Below the pieces are notes generated by a model. It worked only from the letters and a program-made list of their open reading frames with translations, ran no database searches and had not been told where the DNA came from. Both the position numbers and the translations under genes were made by a program. A DNA stretch of 64,000 nt, taken from contig JAHHSD010000002.1 of NCBI GenBank assembly GCA_020025425.1, positions 1 through 64,000 on the forward strand. The letters are read 5' to 3'. Shown piece after piece: positions 17,803 through 25,393 of this stretch. Within the stretch, counting starts at the first letter, position 1. Every line of letters starts with the position of its first letter. The stretch is from Oscillospiraceae bacterium (GTDB lineage Bacteria; Bacillota; Clostridia; Oscillospirales; Oscillospiraceae).

Positions 17803-18039
17803 TCATTCCTCCCCCTGAAAGGGCTGTTCCTTGGGAGAACCATCCTCGTCGGCGGTCAGAAGGGTCACCTTCTGCTCGGCCTCATCCAGGGCGGTGGTAC
17901 ACTCCCGCATCAGCTTGCTGCCCTCTTCAAAAAGCTTCATGGCCTCCTCCAGGGGGGCATCGCCCCGCTCCAGCATGGAGACGATCTCCTCCAGGCGGGC
18001 CATAGACTGCTCAAAATTTACTTTTTTTCTTCCGGCCAT
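17803..18039 (-). CDS. xseB: exodeoxyribonuclease VII small subunit
   Basis: Small subunit of the single-strand-specific exonuclease VII. The 78-residue helical protein has the family pattern FEQSMARLEEIVSMLERGD followed by PLEEAMKLFEEG, with a short acidic tail. The ATG at 18039 is chosen over an in-frame GTG nine bases upstream because GGAAAGGAAG fits it better. Its start lies inside the end of xseA, indicating translational coupling. Confidence 0.94.
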   Translation of the reverse strand: MAGRKKVNFEQSMARLEEIVSMLERGDAPLEEAMKLFEEGSKLMRECTTALDEAEQKVTLLTADEDGSPKEQPFQGEE

Positions 18040-19250
18040 GTCAGGCACTTCCTTTCCTCCACCCGGCAGCTCAGGCTTCCGTCCCGGAGCCGGAGACTCA
18101 GGGCGTCCCCCTGCTCCACCTGCTCCACCGAGCTGATCACCCGGCCAGACGGGTCCTCCGCGATGGTATATCCCCGCCCCAGCACCTTCAGCGGGCTGAG
18201 GGCGTCCAGCGAGGCGGCCAGACGGCCCAGCTTCTGCTGCTCCACGGCCAGTCTCTGCCCCGCCGCATGGGCCATGCGCTGGCCCTGACGGTCCAGCTGC
18301 ATCCGCTTCTCCCGAAAACAGCTCTCAGGCTGCCGGAAACAGCGGCTGCGCCGAATGCGGTCCAGGGCCCGCTGCTCCTGTCCCAGGGTGCGCTTCAGCC
18401 CCTGGCTCAGCCGCACGCGGCAGCCCGCCAGCCAGGCGCTCAGCTCAGCCTGGTCAGGCACCGCCAGCTCCGCCCCGTTGGAGGGGGTGGCGGCCCGCAG
18501 ATCGGCCACAAAGTCGGCGATGGTCACATCGGGCTCGTGGCCCACGGCGGAGATGACCGGGATTTTAGAGTCGTAGATGGCCCGGGCCACCACTTCCTCG
18601 TTAAAGGCCCACAGGTCCTCCATGGAGCCACCGCCCCGGCCGGTAATGATGAGATCGGCCACCTGCCACAGGTTGGCCCATCGAATGGCCGCCGCGATCT
18701 CGGCGGCCGCTTCCTCCCCCTGGACCCGCACGGGCAGGACCCGCACCTGGGCCATGGGGAAGCGCGCTTTCAGAATGCGCAGCATGTCCCGCACCGCCGC
18801 CCCGGCCGGTGAGGTCACCAGAGCGATGCGCTCCGGACAGGGGGGCAGGCGCTTCTTGTGCTGCTGGTCAAAAAGGCCCTCCCGGAGCAGCTTCTCCTTC
18901 AGCTGCTCGAAGGCCACATGCAGGTCGCCCACTCCCTCCGGGGTCAGCCGGGTGCAGTAGAGCTGGTACTGCCCGTCCCGTGGGAACACGGTGACCCGCC
19001 CGGCGGCAATGACGCTCATGCCGTTCTGGGGGCGGAACCGCAGAGAGGAGGCATCCCCCCGGAACATGACGCAGCGCAGGGCGCCCTCCCCGTCCTTCAG
19101 GGTGAAGTAGTGGTGGCCGGAGGGGTACATCTTGTAGTTGGACAGCTCGCCCCGGACCAGCACGCCGGAGAGCAGCCGGTCCCGGTCCATCCAGGTCTTG
19201 ATATATCCGCTCACCTGGGAGGGCGTCAGGATGGCAGTCTCCTGTCTCAT
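18018..19250 (-). CDS. xseA: exodeoxyribonuclease VII large subunit
   Basis: Catalytic subunit of exonuclease VII, which degrades single-stranded DNA in mismatch and recombination repair. The 410-residue product has the N-terminal OB fold (about 5-100; LSGVLVRGELSNYK, FTLKDGEGALRCVMFRG). The catalytic domain (about 120-320) includes RIALVTSPAGAAVRDML, the GRGGGSMEDLWAFN core and SAVGHEPDVTIADFVAD. The tail is helical. GGAGGCGG precedes the ATG, which overlaps the upstream stop as ATGA. Confidence 0.96.
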   Translation of the reverse strand: MRQETAILTPSQVSGYIKTWMDRDRLLSGVLVRGELSNYKMYPSGHHYFTLKDGEGALRCVMFRGDASSLRFRPQNGMSVIAAGRVTVFPRDGQYQLYCTRLTPEGVGDLHVAFEQLKEKLLREGLFDQQHKKRLPPCPERIALVTSPAGAAVRDMLRILKARFPMAQVRVLPVRVQGEEAAAEIAAAIRWANLWQVADLIITGRGGGSMEDLWAFNEEVVARAIYDSKIPVISAVGHEPDVTIADFVADLRAATPSNGAELAVPDQAELSAWLAGCRVRLSQGLKRTLGQEQRALDRIRRSRCFRQPESCFREKRMQLDRQGQRMAHAAGQRLAVEQQKLGRLAASLDALSPLKVLGRGYTIAEDPSGRVISSVEQVEQGDALSLRLRDGSLSCRVEERKCLTWPEEKK

Positions 19251-20182
19251 AGCTCCGCCTCCAGTGCCCGATGGGTCAGGATGGCCGTCCCCATCGCATT
19301 ATCCGTGGAGAAGCGGGGCTGGGCGAAATAGACCTGGCCCATCCGCTCCATAGCCGCCCGCAGGCGGCTGTTTGAGGCCACGCCGCCGGAGAACAGCACA
19401 GGCAGTCCGGGATACTCCCCCCGGGCCTGCTCCGTGGCCCGGCGGACCACGTCGATAATCGTATCCAGGGTAAAGCGGGCGATGTCCGCAGGGGTCTCCC
19501 CCTGCTCTTTTTTCTGCTTCACCTTATTCTCCATGCCGGACAGGGAGAAGGTCAGGCCGTCCAGCTTGACCCGGAAGGCCTGCTTCCGGTCTGCGCCCTG
19601 GCCGTACAGCTGGTCCAGCGCCTTGCCGGCCGGGAACTGAAGGCCCAGGAGCACCCCCGTGCGGTCGATGAGCTGACCGGCGGACAGGTCGCTGGTGCCG
19701 CCCAGGATCTCCGCCCGGACAGCCACCCCCTCCGGCTCGATCCGCAGAAGCTCGGTGGTGCCGCCGGACAGATGCCAGGCCAGGAAGGGGCTGTCCAGCA
19801 GCTCCATGTGACCTGCCGACCAGGCGGCGGCGGCCAGATGGCCCTGCTGGTGGGAAAACGCATAAAACGGGACGCCCATAGCATGGGCCAGGGCCTCCCC
19901 CTGAGACGCACCGGCCAGGAAGCAGGGCATGTAAGAGCCCTCCACCGCCCTGGGGCGGGTGCTGGCTCCCACTGCCTGGATCTCGCCCAGAGCCCCAGCC
20001 GCGTCCAGGCGGCCGAACAGCTCAGGCAGTCGCTTCACGTGCTGGAACAGGGCGTCACTCTGGCGCAGTCCCAGCTCACCGGGGCGCACCTCAAGCAGGC
20101 GGCCCTCGTTTTGTCCCTCCTGGCCGTCGAACACGGCCACAGAGGTGGTATAGTTACTGGTATCCAATCCAAGGACGGACAT
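19247..20182 (-). CDS. TsaD/Kae1-like ASKHA-fold protein (peptidase M22-type paralog)
   Basis: A 311-residue member of the TsaD/Kae1/Gcp fold. It shows the N-terminal phosphate loop LGLDTSNYTTSVAVFD, a HQQGH metal-like motif near residue 120 and LSGGTTELLRI. GLQFPAGKALDQL and the nucleotide-binding SGGVASNSRLR follow. True TsaD makes the tRNA t6A modification and is about 335-340 residues; this protein is shorter and divergent and sits in the exonuclease VII operon. That context is seen in Clostridia for a second TsaD-like paralog, so I do not name it tsaD. Its substrate is unknown. Confidence 0.82.
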   Translation of the reverse strand: MSVLGLDTSNYTTSVAVFDGQEGQNEGRLLEVRPGELGLRQSDALFQHVKRLPELFGRLDAAGALGEIQAVGASTRPRAVEGSYMPCFLAGASQGEALAHAMGVPFYAFSHQQGHLAAAAWSAGHMELLDSPFLAWHLSGGTTELLRIEPEGVAVRAEILGGTSDLSAGQLIDRTGVLLGLQFPAGKALDQLYGQGADRKQAFRVKLDGLTFSLSGMENKVKQKKEQGETPADIARFTLDTIIDVVRRATEQARGEYPGLPVLFSGGVASNSRLRAAMERMGQVYFAQPRFSTDNAMGTAILTHRALEAEL

Positions 20183-20185
20183 GTC

Positions 20186-20680
20186 TCATTCCTCCGCCTG
20201 CTGCTCAGTGTCCTTCCGGGGCTTGGGAGGGGTGTCCTGGAACTCGGCTCTCACAAACGAGCCCAGAATCCCGTTCACAAAGGAGACGACCTCGGCGCTC
20301 TCATAGCTCTTGGCCAGCTCCACTGCGGAATTGATGGCGGCAGCGTTGGGGATGTCGGGCATGTAGAGCACCTCATACATGGCGGTACGCATAATGGCGG
20401 CGGCCATGCGGGGGATGCGCTCAAAGCTCCAGCCGCTGGCGTAGCGGCTGATATAGTCGTCCAGCTCCGGGCTGTGGGCAAAGGTGCCCCGGACCAGGTC
20501 GCTGATATACTTCTCCTGCTTCTCGTTAGGGAACTGGGCGTACAGGGGCTCGTCCACCCCGAGCTGGGCAAAGCGCTCCGGGGTCAGCTCGCTCTTGATG
20601 AGGTCGTCGGCGCTCTGCGTCCCGAATCCCAGCTGAAAAATCATGTGGACTGCAATCTCTCTGGCAGTACTTCTTGTCAT
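20186..20680 (-). CDS. nusB: transcription antitermination factor NusB
   Basis: RNA-binding partner of NusE in rRNA antitermination. The 164-residue all-helical protein begins MTRSTAREIAVHMIFQLGFG and contains the family patterns YISDLVRGTFAH and RIPRMAAAIMRTAMYEVLYM. PNAAAINSAVELAKSY and FVNGILGSF follow; an acidic, Pro-rich tail ends it. The ATG at 20680 follows GGAGG; a more upstream ATG lacks a site. It is first in the operon that runs to recN. Confidence 0.95.
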   Translation of the reverse strand: MTRSTAREIAVHMIFQLGFGTQSADDLIKSELTPERFAQLGVDEPLYAQFPNEKQEKYISDLVRGTFAHSPELDDYISRYASGWSFERIPRMAAAIMRTAMYEVLYMPDIPNAAAINSAVELAKSYESAEVVSFVNGILGSFVRAEFQDTPPKPRKDTEQQAEE

Positions 20681-20820
20681 GGTGATTCCTCCATATTGCA
20701 CACCGGGCGCCGCCACGAACATCCTGTCCGGCCCAGCGCCTCGGCTGTCAGGGGGAATCTCAATCGTTCCACCGGTCGTGCCGCCGATCCCCGCCTGCTG
20801 TATGATTTATGATCAAAGAT

Positions 20821-20826
20821 ATTATA
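20821..20826 (-). promoter_or_regulatory. probable -10 element for the nusB-recN operon
   Basis: Minus-strand TATAAT preceded directly by ATG bases, 140 bases before the nusB ATG. No clear -35 box is seen, and the terminator of the next gene lies just upstream. Confidence 0.35.
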
Positions 20827-20842
20827 CATGAATATACAGGGA

Positions 20843-20888
20843 AAAGGAACCCCTAAATTTCACAAACGGAAATTCAGGGGTTCCTTTT
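20843..20888 (-). terminator. terminator downstream of the SleB-type hydrolase
   Basis: Arms AAGGAACCCCTAAATTT and AAATTCAGGGGTTCCTT pair with one mismatch. Runs of A and T at both ends allow termination in both directions. Confidence 0.85.
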
Positions 20889-20902
20889 TTGGCAGATTCT
20901 GC

Positions 20903-21904
20903 TCAGCGATAGAAGCTATGTCCGCCAATTTTGCCCAAAAAAATTCTCTGGCGGGAGGCCCAGCTGCGTGTCAGGGAATCGAAGTAGAGTGCTCCGCGGA
21001 CCTCCTCTACCACGCCGCCGTCCAGTACCAGCTTGGCTGCAATCACACTGCCCTCATTGGGGGTGCGGTTGGCCAGCTTGCCGCCGCGATATGTGGTAAA
21101 CTGATTTTTCTGTGCCAGCACAGCCTGGACACTGTTGGGGAACCGCGGGCTGGCCACCCGGTTCATCACCACGTTGCCCACGGCCATCTTGCCCTTCAGG
21201 GGCTGATTGCCGCTCTCCGCGTGGATGATCCGGCTCAGCCAGAACAGATCGTTCTGGTTGTAGTAGCTCTCTGCGGGAACCAGAGCACCGGTCCCACGGG
21301 TGACACGCACCGTGTTGGTGGCGCTGTCCCAGGTGTGGGTGGCTCCAAAGGCCTCTGTGAGAACGGCCAGGGGGATCATCACCCGGTTGTTCTGCATCAG
21401 AATGCCATCCTTCGCATAGAGATAACGGCCGTTGGCCACCGCATAGAACTGACCCGCCTGGGCTGTCAGCTTCAGGGCACCGGTCTGGACCTCAGCGGTG
21501 CGGGTCCAGCTGTTCCAGGTGATCTGAGCCTCAGGCGCCAGCGCCTTGACCGTGGGGGTCAGGGCCACATAGGTCACGCCATTTTTCATCATGCGGGCGG
21601 TGTCCGCAGGGACGGGCTGCCCATCGATCAGGAAATTCGCATCCAGCTCCACAGCGGGAACCACGGGCGTGAGCTCGCTCTCCTGCTCGGCTTCTGTCTC
21701 ATCTTCGCCCTGGGTCTCCGGGGCGTCTGCATTCAATTCCTCACCGGACTCTTCTCCGGTTTCAAGTACCTGGCCATCCTGAATCTGCCGGGTACTCTCC
21801 TCCTTGACCATGACGTCAGCGGCGTCTGCATTCTCGACGCCCGCTCCCATCAGGAGGAGTAAGGCAACGGCGCAAAGCAGCGTGGAAAAAAGCTTGCGTT
21901 TCAT
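20903..21904 (-). CDS. secreted SleB-type cell-wall hydrolase with copper-amine-oxidase-like domain
   Basis: A 333-residue exported protein. Residues 1-29 are a signal peptide (KRKLFSTLLCAVALLLLMG, cut near ADA). Residues 30-85 are an acidic linker. Residues about 90-205 form a copper-amine-oxidase N-terminal-like domain (FLIDGQPVPADTARM, MIPLAVLTEAFGATHTWD), a wall-associated fold in clostridia. The hydrolase_2/SleB domain covers about 215-333, with the conserved Glu in IIHAESGNQPLKGKMAVGNV. SleB-type enzymes cleave spore cortex or vegetative peptidoglycan; the extra N-terminal domain suggests vegetative wall or spore-coat placement. AAGGAGG precedes the ATG. Confidence 0.88.
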   Translation of the reverse strand: MKRKLFSTLLCAVALLLLMGAGVENADAADVMVKEESTRQIQDGQVLETGEESGEELNADAPETQGEDETEAEQESELTPVVPAVELDANFLIDGQPVPADTARMMKNGVTYVALTPTVKALAPEAQITWNSWTRTAEVQTGALKLTAQAGQFYAVANGRYLYAKDGILMQNNRVMIPLAVLTEAFGATHTWDSATNTVRVTRGTGALVPAESYYNQNDLFWLSRIIHAESGNQPLKGKMAVGNVVMNRVASPRFPNSVQAVLAQKNQFTTYRGGKLANRTPNEGSVIAAKLVLDGGVVEEVRGALYFDSLTRSWASRQRIFLGKIGGHSFYR

Positions 21905-22175
21905 TGTCTGCCTCCTTATGATTCAATTTTATGTCAATTTAATGACACCAAAAGCAACGAGTTGTTACTTTTGTTACCACATTGTAATCAATTCACCCTC
22001 CCCGTTCAAGGGCAATTTTTACTAGAGTTGTCCGCGGAATCTTGTGCACTTTTTTATTCATAACCAAAAAAACGGCCTTTTTCTCCCGTTTTCGTTTCCC
22101 ATCTTCCTATTTTATCCAGTGCGGCCAAGTCACTCCCCTCACCGCTCTCCCCACAAAACACGGCCGGACAGGCGC
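21905..22175. other. AT-rich intergenic stretch upstream of the SleB gene
   Basis: About 270 bases, clearly richer in A/T than its neighbours, holding the upstream region of the minus-strand hydrolase gene. A repeated GTTAC (around 21965-21977) is visible. I see no convincing -35/-10 pair, RNA gene or ORF; a sporulation sigma promoter cannot be excluded. Confidence 0.5.
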
Positions 22176-22226
22176 AAATATGCCCCCATCTGAATGATGT
22201 AAACCATCTCAGACGGGGGCGTATTT
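22176..22226 (-). terminator. terminator downstream of the GLUG-repeat gene
   Basis: The arms AAATATGCCCCCATCTGA and TCAGACGGGGGCGTATTT pair with few mismatches and have A/T tracts at both ends. It lies about 27 bases past the stop of the minus-strand gene. Confidence 0.8.
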
Positions 22227-22252
22227 GTATTGGATTTCCAGATTATCCTGCT

Positions 22253-25200
22253 TTATTTTTCCACCGGCTGGCGGGTCTTTGTGTGCTTGCTCTTCGCCTT
22301 TTTCACAACCAGCAGCAGTACCGCCGCAGCGGCCAGCGCGCTGATTGCCCAGAGGCCCACAGGGGCAGGGGCCTCAGCCAGACAAATGACTGCCCGGTCG
22401 CCGTTCAGCTCCGCCCGGAGGTAGCTCCCCTCCTGGGTGGTGGGCAGCTTTCTCCAGCCATCCCCTTCTACGTACTGCCACAGCTCCCCCCTGCCCTTCT
22501 CAGGGCCGCGCACGCGGATGGCGGTAAAGGGCTGGCCGTTCTCCGTCTTGAGCTCCCACATGCCCAAAGCCTCCTGGACAGGCGGGGTGAGGTCGATCCG
22601 GTCCACCGTATGCAGGCTGGAATCGGGGGTAAACTGGCCCTCCGCCAGTATGACTCCGTCCCAGCTGGAGACGGCGGTGAGCCACTGCGTATAAACCGCC
22701 TCTACCCGCTGGTCAAAGGTGATGCTGTCCCGCTCGAACTCCTCCCAGCTCCCGTGGCAGCCCCTCTGCCTGGGGACAGCGGGGATCTGTTCATCCGTGA
22801 GCCCTTCCCCGTAGTTCACCGGGATCTCCTGGATGATCTTGTCATCGGCCACAAAGGTGATGGTCAGCTGTTGGAAGGGCTTTGGGATCCCCTCCAGCAG
22901 CAGGAACTGGGCGTACTCCGCGGGCTCGGCCTGCCCGGCATAGCTTACGCCGTCTACACCGCCCAGGGTCTTGCTGACAAAGAGGTTTTCCTCCATCTTG
23001 CCGGTGCACTCCCCGGCGATGGCCCCCACAAAGGAGCGGCCCTCCTGGATCTTCACCAGGGAACGGCATCCGCTCACGTCGGTGCCCATACCCGCAATGC
23101 CGCCTACATGGCTCTTTCCGCTCAGGTCGCACTTGCTCCAGCTGTTTCGGATGGCGGCGTAGGAGATACCGGCAATGCCGCCCACATACTCTCCCCGGGT
23201 GCTCTCCACGGGGCCGTAGTTCTCGCAGTTGAACACCACGCCCAGGGCCATCCGGCCCACCACGCCGCCGGCGCAGTTCTTTCTGGCCCGCACGGAGCCG
23301 GAGTTGCTCCCTCCGCTGAGCACGGCATGGGTCAGGTACTTCACATCCGCAGAGGGCTTGCCCTCCTTCACCAGGTCGTCCTCCGGGTCAAAGCCGATCT
23401 CCACAGCCATGGAGCCGGCCAGGCCGCCCACGTTCACGTCGCCGTCCACCTTGCCTTTGTTGACGCAGGTTGCCACCTTGCCCCAGGTCACATCATACTG
23501 GTTCTCCTCGGAGACATCCTTCACCAGTCCGTCCTCATCCTCCCGGTTCTGGGCATCCCGCAGCACATTGGTAATGTTCTTGTACTGATTGTGGATCTTG
23601 CGCAGGTTGGCAGACAGGCCGTCACCCGCCTGGTTGGTGCTGCTCTGGAGCTCCCGCATCCGCTGGAGCAGGTTCTCCAGGGTCATATCCAGCCGATCCC
23701 CGGTCTCATGGAAGGAGCTGTCCAGCTTGGGGAATTCCAGGGTGGGCAGATCATTCTGGTCCTGGATGGCGCTCTGGAGACGATCAAAGGCGCTGCCCAG
23801 GGAGTCCGAGCTGTGGGCCAGGTCCCCCATGGCGTCCTCAATAATATCCATTGCCGCACCCAGGATCTTGGCCGTCTCGCTGATATTGCCGGACGCGCTC
23901 TGGAAGCTGTTGATGGAAGCATCCAGATCTTTTTGTGCAATATTTAAGACTTCATCCACAATATCCTTGAGCTCCGTCAGAGTCTCCTTGCTCTCCTCCA
24001 GAGCCTTATCTATCTGACCGGGGGTGAAGGGGGGCGCCAGCAGGACGGGGACACGGCCCACCAGCGCCTTAACGGCGTCATTCAGGTGCTCCAGCGCCCT
24101 CTGCATGTCGGCAGCAGCATCCTGGATCGGTCCCTCGGCCTGTCCGGCCTTCCCCGCGGCGGCCTGGAGCTGCCGCAGGCCATCGGAGAGCCGGTCACTG
24201 GCGGTCCCCATGTCGCCGGTCACCCGGTCCATCTCGCCCATAAACTGGGCCACCCGGGCGCTCAGCTCGTTGGCCGTGTCGATGGTGCCGCTGCCCAGCT
24301 CCTCCAGGTCGTCCAGCAGGGAGGAGATATCGTGGCCCGCACTGTCTGTCAGGTCGGTCATGGCGGTCAGATGGTCCGAGATCTCATGGCGGGAGCCGTC
24401 CACGTCCCCCAGCGTCCCGTTGAGCAGCTCGGTCAGCACATCCACCTCACGCATCAGCGCCTGGAGGGTGTCCTCCTCAAAGCGGAGCAGGGTATAGGGT
24501 TCCATCTGGCCCACGATGCCTCCCACTTCCTTGCGGCCCTGGACCTCTCCCTCGTTGAGGCAGCCGTTGACATAGCCCGACTGCCGGCCCACAATGCCGC
24601 CCACGTTATAGCCGGTGTGTGGATAGCCCACCGCCCCCTTATTGATGCAGCTTTGCAGCACGCCCTTGGAGTAGCCCGCAATGCCGCCGGCATCGGTAGC
24701 GGCAGGCAGGGTGGTCTCGTTCAGATTATCCAGGCTGATGGAGCTCAGATCGACGGTAAAGTCGCCCTCTCCCCCGTTGACGATGGACTCATTGACGCAG
24801 GAGATCACGCTGCCGTAGTTCTGGCCCACGATACCGCCCACACAGCTCTCACCGGTCACTGAGCCGCGGGCGGTGCAGTTCAGGATCTGACCGGTAGCCT
24901 CGTTGACTCCGGCAATGCCGCCCACATCCCGGGTGGCGTTGACGTTGCCCTGATACTGGCAGCGGATCACACTGCCCCGATTAACGCCCACAATGCCGCC
25001 CACGGAGCCGCAGTTTCCCTCTGGATCGGCCACACCCAGGACGACCAGGTCGCTGACCACAGCGCCCTCCTGGAGGTAGCGGAACAGACCGCGGTGGTCC
25101 CCCTCAGTGGACAGTATCAGGCCCCGGATGGTGTGGCCGTTGCCCTGAAACTCCCCGCCGAAGGTGGGAATGGACATCTCACCGCTCAGCTCCAGATTGC

Positions 25201-25393
25201 TGTCCAGGATCACCGTTTTCCCCCGGGACCACTGGTCCAGCCGGCACTGCTCGGTCAGCTGCTTCCAGTCCTCCTTCGTGCGAATATGGATCACATTCTC
25301 CTGGTCAGCGGCAGCAGGGGCCGCCAGCCCGACCATCAGCGCCGCGCACAGGGCCAGGGCCCCCAGACGGCGGAATATACTGTTAGATCTCAT
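22253..25393 (-). CDS. large secreted GLUG-repeat and coiled-coil protein with C-terminal membrane anchor
   Basis: A 1046-residue surface protein of unknown function. Residues 1-30 are a signal peptide (FRRLGALALCAALMVGLAA, then PAAADQ). Six GLUG-type repeats (GGIVG or GGIAG cores) fill about 125-300. About 310-640 is a long heptad-rich helical region (SSLLDDLEELGSGTIDTANE; SDSLGSAFDRLQSAIQDQN). Five more GLUG-type repeats lie at about 665-810. A mixed region containing VTFVADDK-like beta strands follows, and a single membrane helix near 1015-1035 ends in a basic tail (KKAKSKHTKTR). The ATG at 25393 has AGGAGGAGG and overlaps the MMPL stop by 11 bases, so the two are coupled. Confidence 0.8.
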   Translation of the reverse strand: MRSNSIFRRLGALALCAALMVGLAAPAAADQENVIHIRTKEDWKQLTEQCRLDQWSRGKTVILDSNLELSGEMSIPTFGGEFQGNGHTIRGLILSTEGDHRGLFRYLQEGAVVSDLVVLGVADPEGNCGSVGGIVGVNRGSVIRCQYQGNVNATRDVGGIAGVNEATGQILNCTARGSVTGESCVGGIVGQNYGSVISCVNESIVNGGEGDFTVDLSSISLDNLNETTLPAATDAGGIAGYSKGVLQSCINKGAVGYPHTGYNVGGIVGRQSGYVNGCLNEGEVQGRKEVGGIVGQMEPYTLLRFEEDTLQALMREVDVLTELLNGTLGDVDGSRHEISDHLTAMTDLTDSAGHDISSLLDDLEELGSGTIDTANELSARVAQFMGEMDRVTGDMGTASDRLSDGLRQLQAAAGKAGQAEGPIQDAAADMQRALEHLNDAVKALVGRVPVLLAPPFTPGQIDKALEESKETLTELKDIVDEVLNIAQKDLDASINSFQSASGNISETAKILGAAMDIIEDAMGDLAHSSDSLGSAFDRLQSAIQDQNDLPTLEFPKLDSSFHETGDRLDMTLENLLQRMRELQSSTNQAGDGLSANLRKIHNQYKNITNVLRDAQNREDEDGLVKDVSEENQYDVTWGKVATCVNKGKVDGDVNVGGLAGSMAVEIGFDPEDDLVKEGKPSADVKYLTHAVLSGGSNSGSVRARKNCAGGVVGRMALGVVFNCENYGPVESTRGEYVGGIAGISYAAIRNSWSKCDLSGKSHVGGIAGMGTDVSGCRSLVKIQEGRSFVGAIAGECTGKMEENLFVSKTLGGVDGVSYAGQAEPAEYAQFLLLEGIPKPFQQLTITFVADDKIIQEIPVNYGEGLTDEQIPAVPRQRGCHGSWEEFERDSITFDQRVEAVYTQWLTAVSSWDGVILAEGQFTPDSSLHTVDRIDLTPPVQEALGMWELKTENGQPFTAIRVRGPEKGRGELWQYVEGDGWRKLPTTQEGSYLRAELNGDRAVICLAEAPAPVGLWAISALAAAAVLLLVVKKAKSKHTKTRQPVEK

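Noticed and set aside
22283..23947. 554-residue plus-strand frame opposite the GLUG protein
   Set aside because: Mirror of the repeat-rich coding strand; no start signal or domain.
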